This document shows, in pieces, positions 24,569-33,040 of a stretch of 64,000 nucleotides of DNA. Origin of the DNA: Candidatus Saccharimonadota bacterium (GTDB taxonomy: Bacteria; Patescibacteriota; Saccharimonadia; Saccharimonadales; Saccharimonadaceae); assembly GCA_024699125.1 (NCBI GenBank), contig JAILQE010000002.1, positions 1 to 64,000 of the forward strand. Reading direction: 5' to 3'. The position numbers and the translations under genes are program-made. Position 1 is the first letter of the stretch. Every line of letters begins with the position of its first letter. A model generated the notes under the pieces. That model did no database searches. It saw nothing but the letters and a program-made list of their open reading frames with translations, and was not told the DNA's origin.

Positions 24569-26324
24569 TGTAGCGCCATAGAATAACCATGGCTTGGCGG
24601 CGGGTGAGCGGTTGTTCGCCGTTGAAGTAATCATTTTTATCTGTGATACCGTTGTTGACTGCCCAGCTGACAGCTTTTTTGCTGATGTCATCTTTTGGCA
24701 TGTCTTTGAAGTTTTTGTATTCACTAGCTGTTGGTTGACCAGAAATGCGCCAAAGTAGCACCATGGCTTGGCGGCGGGTGAGCGGTTGTTCGCCGTTGAA
24801 GTAATCATTTTTATCTGTGATACCGTTGTTGACTGCCCAGCTGACAGCTTTTTTGCTGATGTCATCTTTTGGCATGTCTTTGAAGTTTTTGTATTCTTTA
24901 TCTTCGTGTTCTAGCTCCGCAAGCGTAGAAACAGTTTTTTCGAGTTCGACAGATTGGGATTTTTTCTTATTAAACACAGTGATTTTCACCTTGGTGTAAA
25001 CGCCGGCCGGCAAATTCTTTAAGGTATACTTTTCGAGCTTCGCATCAGTAACCTGCTCTTTATATTCAACACCAAAGGAGTTTTTAACAACTATCTCGTA
25101 CTTTTCGATTGCAAAGCCGCCATCGCTGGTTGGTTTTTGCCAAGAGACTTCAACGCCGGCATCAACTTTTTTAATATCAAGGATCTTCGGTGCCGATAGC
25201 GGCAATGCAGCTTTGAACGAAAAAGTAATTCTAGAATAAAGTTGGTTTTCTTCGCCAATAGATTTTACAGATGCCGCCTTATACTCGCCTGCCGGCAAAT
25301 CTTTTGCTGTGAAGGTTGTTTCTTTAGCGTCTTTGGTTTCGTATTTATACTCCTTGTTGTTCTTGTCAAGAATAACGATTTCATATTTTTTGATTGTTTC
25401 GGTGGCGTGCTTGGAAATCTCCCAACTTAATACTATTTGGCTATCGTCATTAAGTTTTGCGGTAAGGTTTTCTGGTTGGATAGTTGACTGGATAGTTGGG
25501 TCACCAAACCAATCACTGAAATAAAGATAAAAGTTGCGGTTACCATAGGCACCACATTCTGCAGTACTGTAGCCCGCCGCAATAGTAGCAGCGTTTGGTT
25601 GATATGGAGTGTAGCGATATAGCGCAGAAGTGGCGAGGTTTTTAATATTCACCATTGACCCACCGCAAGCTGCGTTTGGATTATATTGAATATAGTTTTC
25701 GCCGAGCGGGAAGTTGGTCCAGCCGCCAGTGAGCACAGTCGAAAACAGAGCAGCAGCGCTGCGAACTTGGTTTTTAAAGCCGTAATACTTTTCACTACAG
25801 GCAGCGGTGTCTGGACAGCCATAGCCAGTGGCCTTGCGATAATCGCGGTTGTTTGGGTAAGTATCAGTAATAAGACTAGTTTCCTTTTGTAATAAGACTA
25901 GGAGTGCCTGGGGGTTAATCTTATAATCCTGTGCGGCTTGCCAAATAATGTGTGCGGCGGTATCGCCTTCGCCAATTATTTCACCATCACCAAAAAGCTC
26001 TTCAGAAAGACAAACAAAGTGATCGTCTTTCCAGTGCCAAACATAGCCCTTGTCTTTGTAGGCGGCCGTCATTTCATCATAGAGTGCTTTATTCTTGTTG
26101 TTGCAGCTGTTTTTCTCAGTGAGGAAGGCTTGAATTTCCTGTTCGGTCATCGAGTCATATTTCCCCATCATGTAATCCGAAATAATGTTGCCTGGATCAA
26201 ATTTATCAAGCTTTGCGGCGGAGGCTTCTGGCTCGAACGATCGGGTTAGAAATGCAAAAGAAGCTGAGGCAGCAAAAACTCCAGTAAGAAGGATCGCGGT
26301 GCGACGAGTGTTACGTCGCATCAT
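24540..26324 (-). CDS. Secreted multi-domain surface protein with FN3-like and two SLH domains
   Basis: A 594-residue exported protein. Order of parts: signal peptide (residues 1-37), a cysteine-containing N-terminal domain of about 240 residues (begins FDPGNIISDYMMGKYDSMTE, unknown, perhaps a wall-active domain), two fibronectin-III-like domains (about 280-365 and 370-460), and two S-layer homology domains (about 475-530 and 533-588; FKDMPKDDISKKAVSWAV, LTRRQAMV). SLH domains usually bind wall-linked polysaccharide. Two adjacent ATGs follow GAGG. The start overlaps the previous gene by four bases. The two SLH units are identical over 137 bp of DNA. Confidence 0.8.
   Translation of the reverse strand: MMRRNTRRTAILLTGVFAASASFAFLTRSFEPEASAAKLDKFDPGNIISDYMMGKYDSMTEQEIQAFLTEKNSCNNKNKALYDEMTAAYKDKGYVWHWKDDHFVCLSEELFGDGEIIGEGDTAAHIIWQAAQDYKINPQALLVLLQKETSLITDTYPNNRDYRKATGYGCPDTAACSEKYYGFKNQVRSAAALFSTVLTGGWTNFPLGENYIQYNPNAACGGSMVNIKNLATSALYRYTPYQPNAATIAAGYSTAECGAYGNRNFYLYFSDWFGDPTIQSTIQPENLTAKLNDDSQIVLSWEISKHATETIKKYEIVILDKNNKEYKYETKDAKETTFTAKDLPAGEYKAASVKSIGEENQLYSRITFSFKAALPLSAPKILDIKKVDAGVEVSWQKPTSDGGFAIEKYEIVVKNSFGVEYKEQVTDAKLEKYTLKNLPAGVYTKVKITVFNKKKSQSVELEKTVSTLAELEHEDKEYKNFKDMPKDDISKKAVSWAVNNGITDKNDYFNGEQPLTRRQAMVLLWRISGQPTASEYKNFKDMPKDDISKKAVSWAVNNGITDKNDYFNGEQPLTRRQAMVILWRYTKLASGLKI
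24586..24896. repeat. Perfect 137-bp direct repeat inside the SLH-domain gene
   Basis: Bases 24586-24722 and 24760-24896 are identical, with a 174-bp period. Each encodes one SLH domain. Identity in third codon positions indicates a recent duplication or ongoing gene conversion. Confidence 0.9.
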
Positions 26325-26896
26325 AGTGAAACCTCACCCGTGATGGAACCGCTTTTGCGGTCCGATGTTAGATTAATTTGAATCTGATATTTGCCGGATG
26401 GAAGCTCGCTCACTGGCACATTAAAGCCTTCACAAGTTGAGGTTGAAGCGGCATCAATAATGCGGGCAGAAGCTCCGTATTTAGTGGCGCCGTTAAGATT
26501 CAAAATAAGGTTACATTCCCCACCATTTAAATACTGGTCGATGTTAACACGAATCATTAGCTGGTTATTACTGACGCCAGCATAAGTGATCACGCCGGTG
26601 ATATTCTCTTCGTTGTTTGGGTTGCCACCATCATACTGTGGTGTTTTGTTTTCTGGTTCTGGGCCAGGAGTAGGAGTTGGCTCCGGATCAGGAATTGGTT
26701 CTGACGTTGGGGTTGGTTCTGGATCAGGAGTTGGGGTTACTTGAGCAGGAGTTGGCTCTTCGTCAGGAGTCTTATTGAAGATTTTATTAAAATCAACGTA
26801 TTTTACGATTAAGACTGCAGCCACCACAATGATGGCTAACACAAAAAGAATTTTGAGGATAAGATTGTTGCTTTTTTTCTTGTGTTTATGTTTCAT
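26321..26896 (-). CDS. Membrane-anchored protein with Pro/Thr/Glu-rich stalk
   Basis: A 191-residue protein. It has a Lys/His-rich N-terminus (MKHKHKKKSNN), one membrane helix (about residues 12-31), a stalk of PTP, PDPEPTP and similar repeats (44-82), and a beta-rich outer domain of about 100 residues with two cysteines that may pair. The fold is not recognised. The stop overlaps the start of the SLH protein gene, so the pair is co-expressed and may form one surface assembly. AGGAG lies ten bases before the ATG. Confidence 0.7.
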   Translation of the reverse strand: MKHKHKKKSNNLILKILFVLAIIVVAAVLIVKYVDFNKIFNKTPDEEPTPAQVTPTPDPEPTPTSEPIPDPEPTPTPGPEPENKTPQYDGGNPNNEENITGVITYAGVSNNQLMIRVNIDQYLNGGECNLILNLNGATKYGASARIIDAASTSTCEGFNVPVSELPSGKYQIQINLTSDRKSGSITGEVSL

Positions 26897-26917
26897 AGGG
26901 ATAATACTCCTAGTTAA

Positions 26918-26946
26918 AGCATAACAGGTTTGGATGGTTTTGTAAA
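26918..26946 (-). promoter_or_regulatory. Promoter of the stalk protein-SLH operon
   Basis: On the minus strand TTTACA (26941-26946) and TATGCT (26918-26923) are 17 bp apart, upstream of an AGGAG site. Confidence 0.6.
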
Positions 26947-26948
26947 GA

Positions 26949-27278
26949 TTAGTTCTCTAGGTTGAGCCCAAGGATTTCGGCAGCTTGAAGCAAAACAGCT
27001 TTTTCTTCTTCGGAAGCGGTTTCTAGAGTAGATTTAAAAAGAATAACGGTTTCTTCGTGGCGATAATCAACCAGTTCCAGAGAGCGGGCACTGCCGGCAG
27101 TTTTCTTAATAACGCCTTTCTCAACAAGATTATTGATGTGCTCTGCCACAGCGGAAACCGATTTTAGACCAACGCCGGCCATAATTTCTCGATAAGACGG
27201 CGAATAGTTATGCGTCTCTGTAAACTCTTTAATGAAGTCTAGTAGAAGTAGTTGCTTTTTGGTAAGCTTAATCGTCAT
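26949..27278 (-). CDS. LexA N-terminal-like winged-helix protein without the protease domain
   Basis: A 109-residue protein. Residues 1-66 match the LexA DNA-binding domain: LTKKQLLLLDFIKEFTETHNYSPSYREI, then GLKSVSAVAEHINNLVEKGVIKK. The self-cleaving S24 domain of LexA is absent; instead a short helical tail (ETASEEEKAVLLQAAEILGL) follows. It could be a stand-alone repressor that does not respond to RecA. Its promoter overlaps that of the divergent LCP gene, so that gene is a natural candidate target. This is inference. Confidence 0.78.
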   Translation of the reverse strand: MTIKLTKKQLLLLDFIKEFTETHNYSPSYREIMAGVGLKSVSAVAEHINNLVEKGVIKKTAGSARSLELVDYRHEETVILFKSTLETASEEEKAVLLQAAEILGLNLEN

Positions 27279-27283
27279 TATGT

Positions 27284-27293
27284 TATAATTATA
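27284..27293. promoter_or_regulatory. Shared palindromic -10 region of the LexA-like and LCP genes
   Basis: TATAATTATA reads TATAAT on both strands (plus 27284-27289, minus 27288-27293). The plus -10 box ends seven bases before the LCP start and the minus one nine bases before the LexA-like start. Only one direction can be open at a time. Confidence 0.65.
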
Positions 27294-27296
27294 GCA

Positions 27297-29003
27297 ATGG
27301 ACAAAAATAAATCAATTGACGGCCTCAAGACCGCCAGTAAAAAATCTGGCGCCAAAAAGACGGTTGCTGTACAACCTGCAATTAAACCAGCTACAAAAAC
27401 AGCAAAGAAGCCGGCACCAAAAGCCGTAGTTAATCCGATAGCGAAAAAACCTGCCGCCAAAAAGACGATTAAGCCTGTCGTCATTGATACTGTTCCAGAT
27501 AAAAAATCCGTAGAGAAGTCTTTTATTAATACTGATCGCTCGGAAGTGACCGAAAATTTTCTAGCCCCGACCACCGTTTTCGAGTTTGACCAAGTTAAAA
27601 GTGATCCAAAACCAGTAGAAAAGGAACAAAAAGTGACCGAGAAAGAAGAAAAACCTAAGAAACATAAGAAGAAACGCGTTGTCTTGACTATTATTTTGGT
27701 TGTTATCTTCGTTTTGATGGCCGGTGCCACCGCATTACTTTTGTGGGGTAACGATATTATTATGAAAATTACTGGTGGCCGCGATAATATTTTTGGGGCT
27801 TTTGGCGCATTGATCAGTGATACTTACGAGCCACTCAAAACCAGCAATAATGGTCGCACGAATATTCTAGCCTTCGGCACGAGTGGTTACGATATGGATG
27901 GCACCGAAGGTGACCACGCACATGATGGCGCGCAGCTTACTGATTCTATTATGGTGATTAGCCTAGACCAAAAAACTGGCGATATTGCAATGCTCAGCTT
28001 ACCACGCGACTTAAAAGCAACCCCAACTTGCACATCTACCGGTAAGATTAACGAAATTTATTGGTGTAAAAACATGAATAACGACAACGAAGAAGCCGGC
28101 GCACAAGCTTTGATGAATGAAGTTGGTGGCATCCTTGGTCTTGATTTTCAATACTACGTACACGTAAACTGGCAATCATTGATCCAAATCGTTAATACGC
28201 TTGGTGGCATTAAAGTAACGCTTGATGAGGATATTCATGATTACAACTGGACTAAGGCCGTTTATGATGCGGGCGTTGAGTATGAGATTAATGGTGAGCA
28301 GGCCCTCGGCTTAGCTAGAGCTCGTCATGGCACAACGCTTGGCGATTTCTCCCGCGGTAATAGCCAGCAAAAGATTTTGATTGGTATCAAAAACAAGATT
28401 TATGAAACTAACTTGTCGCTCGGCCAGATGACCGATCTTGCTGGTGCCCTTGGTGATAATCTACGTTCTAACCTCACTTTCTCCGAAATCAAGACTGCCG
28501 CACATCTTACTTTTGAATTTGATCTCGATTCAATGCGCCAAGTTTCCCTGCTCGATTGGACTAAAGATATTACTTATATGACTACGGCGAATATTAATGG
28601 TATTTCTTACGTGGTACCATCAGCTGGTGTAGGTAATTACACTGCCATCAAGAAATACGTTGAACAACAGTTCAATAGCGACCCAGTAGTGCGCGAGGCT
28701 GCCGATATTATGGTTCTAAATGGTACCGAAACTGAGGGTCTTGCTGCATCCGAGAAAAAGAGCCTTGAAGAAGATGGCTTTACGATTAAGACAATAGACA
28801 ATGCCCCAGAAGGCACCTATACGCAAAAGTATCTAATCGTAAAACTTGGCGACAATATTGATGGCACTATTAAAGGGCTTGAAAAACGTTATAGTGTAAC
28901 TGCAACCGATGTTCTACCAGAGGGCATTAATGGTGGAAACCACGACATCATAATTATCCTAGGCGAAGAAAAACCTGAAGAGCCCGAAGAAACTGAAGAA
29001 TAA
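27297..29003 (+). CDS. LytR-CpsA-Psr (LCP) family wall glycopolymer ligase
   Basis: A 568-residue membrane protein. A long Lys/Ala/Pro-rich cytoplasmic arm (residues 1-125) precedes one membrane helix (about 130-150). The LCP domain (about 190-420) carries DSIMVISLDQKTGDIAMLSLPRDL and the Arg-containing GLARARHGTTLGDFSRGNSQQKIL. A LytR_C-type domain ends the protein (about 460-560, VMVLNGTETEGLAAS). LCP enzymes attach glycopolymers to peptidoglycan in monoderm bacteria, so this enzyme may anchor the galactofuranose-type glycan made at 14.8-24.6 kb. It is probably leaderless. Confidence 0.9.
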   Translation: MDKNKSIDGLKTASKKSGAKKTVAVQPAIKPATKTAKKPAPKAVVNPIAKKPAAKKTIKPVVIDTVPDKKSVEKSFINTDRSEVTENFLAPTTVFEFDQVKSDPKPVEKEQKVTEKEEKPKKHKKKRVVLTIILVVIFVLMAGATALLLWGNDIIMKITGGRDNIFGAFGALISDTYEPLKTSNNGRTNILAFGTSGYDMDGTEGDHAHDGAQLTDSIMVISLDQKTGDIAMLSLPRDLKATPTCTSTGKINEIYWCKNMNNDNEEAGAQALMNEVGGILGLDFQYYVHVNWQSLIQIVNTLGGIKVTLDEDIHDYNWTKAVYDAGVEYEINGEQALGLARARHGTTLGDFSRGNSQQKILIGIKNKIYETNLSLGQMTDLAGALGDNLRSNLTFSEIKTAAHLTFEFDLDSMRQVSLLDWTKDITYMTTANINGISYVVPSAGVGNYTAIKKYVEQQFNSDPVVREAADIMVLNGTETEGLAASEKKSLEEDGFTIKTIDNAPEGTYTQKYLIVKLGDNIDGTIKGLEKRYSVTATDVLPEGINGGNHDIIIILGEEKPEEPEETEE

Positions 29004-29036
29004 AAAATAGCTCCCGGATGGGAGCTTATTTTTTAT
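29002..29036. terminator. Bidirectional terminator between the LCP gene and jag
   Basis: AAAAAATAGCTCCC and GGGAGCTTATTTTTT flank the loop GGAT. It serves both convergent genes. Confidence 0.85.
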
Positions 29037-29507
29037 TTAGTCTTCAGTGATGTCGACTTTGCTGATGATAAGTTTTCTTTCTTTCCCTTCCCCTTCGGAG
29101 TGGGTAGTGATATCGGAATAATCTTCAGCAAGCTTATGAACTACGCGGCGATCGGCTGGGCTGAGGTTAATAGTCATCGATTCGCCAGTTTCACGAACTT
29201 TTTTGATCCAACCTTCAGCTTTGTCAGCGATGCGATCAGCACGTTGGCGTTTGTAATCAGCGACGTCGACGTTTACACGTACTACTTCGGCGTTCTTGGC
29301 AGCAAGCGCCATTGAAACGACGTGTTGGAGAGCGCGGAGGTTGTCTGCGTTCTTGCCGATGAGAAGTGAGTTTAACGATGTGGATGGCACCGAGAGCTGA
29401 ATAACTTCATCATCAATCGTGGAATAAACTGCTACGTTGATACCGAAGAAACTAAGAAGGTCCTCGAGGTATTTGGCTGCGAAGCGGATTGATTCGTCTT
29501 TATTCAT
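29037..29507 (-). CDS. khpB: Jag/KhpB-like KH-R3H RNA-binding protein
   Basis: A 156-residue RNA-binding protein. A KH domain has the GxxG-type loop LIGKNADNLRALQHVVS (about residues 48-64), and an R3H domain has DRRVVHKLAEDY and THSEGEGKERKLII. The Jag N-terminal domain present in larger relatives is missing. It sits three bases after yidC, as in many bacteria, where Jag/KhpB affects envelope growth and small-RNA function. AAGGAG precedes the ATG. Confidence 0.92.
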   Translation of the reverse strand: MNKDESIRFAAKYLEDLLSFFGINVAVYSTIDDEVIQLSVPSTSLNSLLIGKNADNLRALQHVVSMALAAKNAEVVRVNVDVADYKRQRADRIADKAEGWIKKVRETGESMTINLSPADRRVVHKLAEDYSDITTHSEGEGKERKLIISKVDITED

Positions 29508-29510
29508 TTA

Positions 29511-30698
29511 TTATCTCCTTTTCTTTTTATTATCTTTGGCGGAGATACGAGTGATTTTTGTTCCTGTCTTTTTGTTTTCAACAACTTCAGCTTCCTGAAT
29601 GTTTTTGAGTTCTTTTAGGATTGCCTTGTCGGCGAGATTATCCATTTCCTCCTCGGCTTTTTTGAGTACGAGTTTTTGTTGAAAGACGGTAATTGCGTTG
29701 CTTAAGAAGTAGTAGAAGGCGAGAGCACCGTGAAGGTTGAACATGATGAAGAACATCATGATTGGCATCATCTTGCCCATTTGACCAGTTGCGAAGGTAT
29801 TAACTTCAGATTGGTTGATATCTTTGCCATCCTTGGCATCTTTTACGAGATCACGGAACTTCTTGCTCTTCTCGGATTTACCAGAAGACATTTGTTGGCG
29901 AGTCATAAAGTATTGGACGAAGGCGGCGGCAATAGCACAAATCAAGATAAAGAAGGAGCTCCAGCTGCGTTTGTCGGTGAGGACATCACTAGCTTTGGCT
30001 TCGAGATTAATCACACCAAAGAGTTGTGGGTGAAAGTCATAAGGGATAATTTCTGGGACATTTTCAGTAGTCTCGGTCTCTTCGGTGGTTTCGACTGGGG
30101 CCTCAGTACTTTCGGTATTTTTCTCAGCTTCTTTTTGAGCTTGGTTGTACTCTTGAACAGCTTTAAGGCTTTCAAGATAAGTGGTTTGTTTCTCTTTTAA
30201 TTCTTTAATGCGGGAGCCATCGTAGGCCACAATTTCGTAAGCACGGTTGTTGAGATTGTCGTTAGGAAGTGGGGTAGCAATTACGCGAATAGCGGAGAAA
30301 ATAGCGATAAAGATTGGGAGTTGGATAAGGAGGGTGAGAATTGAAGCGAATGGTTTAACATTGTAGCGCTTGTAGAGATCCATGGTTTGGAGAGATTCGA
30401 GCTGACGGTTGCCGTTGCAGTTCTTTTTGATCTGCGCGAGCTCTGGTTGGATTTTGCGCATCAATTTAGTTTGGTGAAGTTGGCGCTTAGTAAGCGGCAA
30501 CATCGCAAGTTTCACGATGATAGTGAAGATAATGATCGCAAGACCAAAGTCGCCAACGAGGTTGAAGATGATGAATAGGATGTTGACAATTGGGCGAACG
30601 ACGATAATATCAAGAAGATTAAATAAGCCACCAGCCATAATCATGCCAGCAATGACGGCGACAATAATAAGTAAGGTAATAACTTTTTTCACACTCAT
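29511..30698 (-). CDS. yidC: Membrane protein insertase YidC
   Basis: A 395-residue insertase that helps fold and insert membrane proteins, alone or with SecYEG. Five or so membrane helices are visible, with FGLAIIIFTIIVKLAMLPLTKRQ as the conserved first core helix and its cytoplasmic coiled hairpin, and MPIMMFFIMFNLHGALAFYYFLSNAITVFQQ near the end. A charged insert of about 60 residues (rich in Glu and Thr) between helices is unusual. The C-terminus is basic (DNKKKRR), as expected for ribosome contact. It lies between rnpA and jag. Confidence 0.93.
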   Translation of the reverse strand: MSVKKVITLLIIVAVIAGMIMAGGLFNLLDIIVVRPIVNILFIIFNLVGDFGLAIIIFTIIVKLAMLPLTKRQLHQTKLMRKIQPELAQIKKNCNGNRQLESLQTMDLYKRYNVKPFASILTLLIQLPIFIAIFSAIRVIATPLPNDNLNNRAYEIVAYDGSRIKELKEKQTTYLESLKAVQEYNQAQKEAEKNTESTEAPVETTEETETTENVPEIIPYDFHPQLFGVINLEAKASDVLTDKRSWSSFFILICAIAAAFVQYFMTRQQMSSGKSEKSKKFRDLVKDAKDGKDINQSEVNTFATGQMGKMMPIMMFFIMFNLHGALAFYYFLSNAITVFQQKLVLKKAEEEMDNLADKAILKELKNIQEAEVVENKKTGTKITRISAKDNKKKRR

Positions 30699-30701
30699 AT
30701 T

Positions 30702-31052
30702 CTACTTATTGTAGCATATCTTAGCCTCGGCGACTAGGTCTCCGAGGAGTTTTTCTAGGTCAGAAAATGGCATAGTAGCAACATCTTTACTGAATATCAC
30801 AAAAACATAGTCAGTTTTTGGTGGTAAATATTGAAAATTGGTGCGGAGGGCCTCATAAACACGGCGGCGCACACGATTGCGACCCACAGCGGTCTTGATG
30901 ACTTTTTTGGAGATCACCACCGCTACACGGGTGAAGCCACGAGAGTTCTCAACAAAAACTAAGGACGCTTTTGGCGAACGGATGGTTTTCCCTTTTTGGT
31001 AGACGTAACGGACGCCACCGCGGGAGTGGAAACGGTATTTTTTGTTGAGCAT
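30702..31052 (-). CDS. rnpA: Ribonuclease P protein component
   Basis: A 116-residue basic protein subunit of RNase P, which trims tRNA 5' ends. It contains the family signature KKVIKTAVGRNRVRRRVYEALR (RNR motif) and the N-terminal KKYRFHSRGGVRYVYQKGK. The start at 31052 is chosen because TATAAT ends six bases upstream and the protein begins at the usual place. It follows rpmH, with a hairpin between the two. Confidence 0.95.
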   Translation of the reverse strand: MLNKKYRFHSRGGVRYVYQKGKTIRSPKASLVFVENSRGFTRVAVVISKKVIKTAVGRNRVRRRVYEALRTNFQYLPPKTDYVFVIFSKDVATMPFSDLEKLLGDLVAEAKICYNK

Positions 31053-31070
31053 ATATATATTATATACCAA

Positions 31071-31093
31071 ACAAGCCCCTTATCGGGGCTTGT
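31071..31093 (-). terminator. Hairpin between rpmH and rnpA
   Basis: ACAAGCCCC and GGGGCTTGT form a perfect 9-bp stem around a 5-base loop. The T-run is weak, so it may only partly stop transcription or protect the rpmH mRNA end. Confidence 0.65.
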
Positions 31094-31095
31094 AA

Positions 31096-31233
31096 TTAGG
31101 CGGTTAAGCGGGCGCGACCTTTGAGGCGGCGGCGGGCTAAGACTTTGCGACCATTAGCGGTAGCATTGCGTTTCATAAAGCCGTGTTCAACTTTGCGTTG
31201 ACGCTTATGTGGCTGATATGTGCGTTTTGGCAT
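31096..31233 (-). CDS. rpmH: 50S ribosomal protein L34
   Basis: A 45-residue, strongly basic ribosomal protein that begins [19 protein letters not shown] and ends with a run of Arg and Lys, typical of L34. AAGGA lies five bases before the ATG. It is the first gene of the rpmH-rnpA-yidC-jag set that flanks the origin in most bacteria. Confidence 0.97.
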   Translation of the reverse strand: MPKRTYQPHKRQRKVEHGFMKRNATANGRKVLARRRLKGRARLTA

Positions 31234-31249
31234 ATTATTCCTTAAATTT

Positions 31250-31461
31250 TAATTACTTTCAAAATCTTGTTATAGTATAGCGCATTTATCCACAATTTTC
31301 AAGAAGTTTTCCACACTTGTTTTAGAGATTGCGGGGCGTCTGTGGAAAAATCACCCCTGTAAAATAAATTACATATTATACAATAAAAAATATAGAGAAA
31401 AACCTGTGGAAAAGTCTAGCCGGGGTGTTATAATTATCTGTAAAGAAGGAGGTCAAATCAG
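31250..31461. other. Probable chromosomal origin (oriC), rpmH-dnaA part, with dnaA promoter
   Basis: A perfect DnaA box TTATCCACA is at 31286-31294. Near-matches are TTTTCCACA at 31307-31315 and its reverse TGTGGAAAA at 31341-31349 and 31405-31413. AT-rich DNA lies between them (about 31360-31400). The dnaA -10 box TATAAT is at 31429-31434; a 17-bp spacer places the -35 inside the last box, so DnaA could repress its own gene. Confidence 0.8.
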
Positions 31462-32820
31462 ATGTACGACGTTTGGAAAAACGTGTTAGCCGAAATCGAA
31501 CAAAAAGTTTCGCCTGATAATTTTTCGACCTGGATTAAAGATACGTCGCTCATTTCGATTGAAGATGGAGTGGTAAAGATCAGCGTCAGGAACTCCTTTT
31601 ACGTAAAACAGCTTCGCTCCCGTTACTTCGATAAATTTAGTTCTGCCCTCAAAAACAATGGTGTGGAGTTTAACGATATTGAGTTTATCGTCCAGTCCGA
31701 TTCTAAGGCTAAGGTTAAACCTCATGAGGTGATTAATGGTGACGTAAAAGTACGCGAGCGCGTTAAATCACTCAAGAATAGTAAACCACTTTCTGGCTAC
31801 GAGAATGGTTTAAATGAAAAATATACCCTAGATAACTTTATTGTGGGTTCTAACAACGATCTCGCTGTGTCGGCAGCAAAAAGTATTATTGATTCTCCGG
31901 GTACTAGATATAACCCATTCTTCCTTTATGGTGGTCCTGGCCTTGGTAAAACTCACCTTGTACAAGCTATCGGTAATGAACTTTTGAAGCGTAATCCAAA
32001 TCTCAAGATTTTATATACACCAATCTCCCACTTCTATTCAGACTTTGTGGATTCAATTCAGAATGGTAAAGGTAAAGAATTTCATAAGAAATTTCAAAAG
32101 CTTGATGTGTTAATTATTGATGATTTTCAATTTATCGTTAATAAGGAAAAGAGCCAGGAAGAATTCTTTAATATATTTAATGATCTTTATCAGCTTAATA
32201 AACAAATTATCGTAACGTCCGATCGTTTGCCAAGCCAGATTAAAACTGTAGACGAAAGGCTTGCTTCTAGGTTGACTTGGGCTGGTGCATTCGATTTGCA
32301 ACTTCCTAAGTTTGAAGATAAATGCGCAATTCTTAAGGCTAAGGCTGAAATGCTTGGCGCTGAGATTGAGCAGGAAGCAATTGAATATCTAGCTGAGAAT
32401 GTGAATACTAATATTCGTGATCTTGAGGGTGAATTTTCTACACTACTTCTAATGTCTGATGTGCGCGGTATTACGCCACTCGAATTAATTAAGAATGGCG
32501 CCGTAAACGTAAATAAAGGCTCAAAGATGCGATCAGTGTCTGCGAAGCGGGTTCTTGATATGGTTGCTAAGTATTACCAAATGTCGGTTAAGGATATGTG
32601 TGGTAAGAGTCGGGTGAGTAATATTAAAACCGCAAGACAAGTTGCAATGTTCCTTCTCTCTAAAGAACTCTCAATGAGCACACCTAAGATTGCGTTAGAG
32701 GTTGGGGTAAAAGATCACACTACAGTAATGCATGGAATTAAAAAGATCGAGTCTGACCTTAAATTAAACTTTGCTTTAAGGGATCAAATCGAAGAAATTA
32801 AGGAAAAAATCTATGGTTAG
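31462..32820 (+). CDS. dnaA: Chromosomal replication initiator DnaA
   Basis: A 452-residue AAA+ initiator that binds DnaA boxes and opens the origin. Domain I is at residues 1-80, a short linker follows, then the AAA+ core with Walker A GGPGLGKT (157-164) and Walker B LIIDDFQF, and the C-terminal DNA-binding domain with the signature DHTTVMHGIKKIE. The ATG has a full AAGGAGG site at good distance. It lies between two DnaA-box clusters. Confidence 0.98.
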   Translation: MYDVWKNVLAEIEQKVSPDNFSTWIKDTSLISIEDGVVKISVRNSFYVKQLRSRYFDKFSSALKNNGVEFNDIEFIVQSDSKAKVKPHEVINGDVKVRERVKSLKNSKPLSGYENGLNEKYTLDNFIVGSNNDLAVSAAKSIIDSPGTRYNPFFLYGGPGLGKTHLVQAIGNELLKRNPNLKILYTPISHFYSDFVDSIQNGKGKEFHKKFQKLDVLIIDDFQFIVNKEKSQEEFFNIFNDLYQLNKQIIVTSDRLPSQIKTVDERLASRLTWAGAFDLQLPKFEDKCAILKAKAEMLGAEIEQEAIEYLAENVNTNIRDLEGEFSTLLLMSDVRGITPLELIKNGAVNVNKGSKMRSVSAKRVLDMVAKYYQMSVKDMCGKSRVSNIKTARQVAMFLLSKELSMSTPKIALEVGVKDHTTVMHGIKKIESDLKLNFALRDQIEEIKEKIYG

Positions 32821-33040
32821 AATTGTGGAAATCTTGTGTAAAACCCTACGAAAAAGTCTGCTAAAAAAATGTGTACAAAAAAGTGGAAAAGAAACCAGGT
32901 GGACTTTTAAACAAGACTTTTCAACACGTTTTCACAATGTTTTAAACAGAAAATTCTTCTCTTATAATAAGTTAACTTTCCACAGTTTCCACATAGTCTA
33001 TAACTACTATTACTTAAATAATTAAAAGAAAGGATAAAAA
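32821..33040. other. DnaA-box-bearing spacer between dnaA and dnaN
   Basis: No gene here. DnaA-box-like sequences are TGTGGAAAT at 32824-32832 and two adjacent boxes, CTTTCCACA and GTTTCCACA, at 32976-32993. The segment is AT-rich, with TTATAATAA just before the paired boxes, and could be the second half of a bipartite origin. AAAGGA precedes dnaN. Confidence 0.65.

Noticed and set aside
24586-24896. Direct repeats considered as a CRISPR array
   Set aside because: Only two units, in frame and coding for SLH domains, with no cas genes anywhere in the window.
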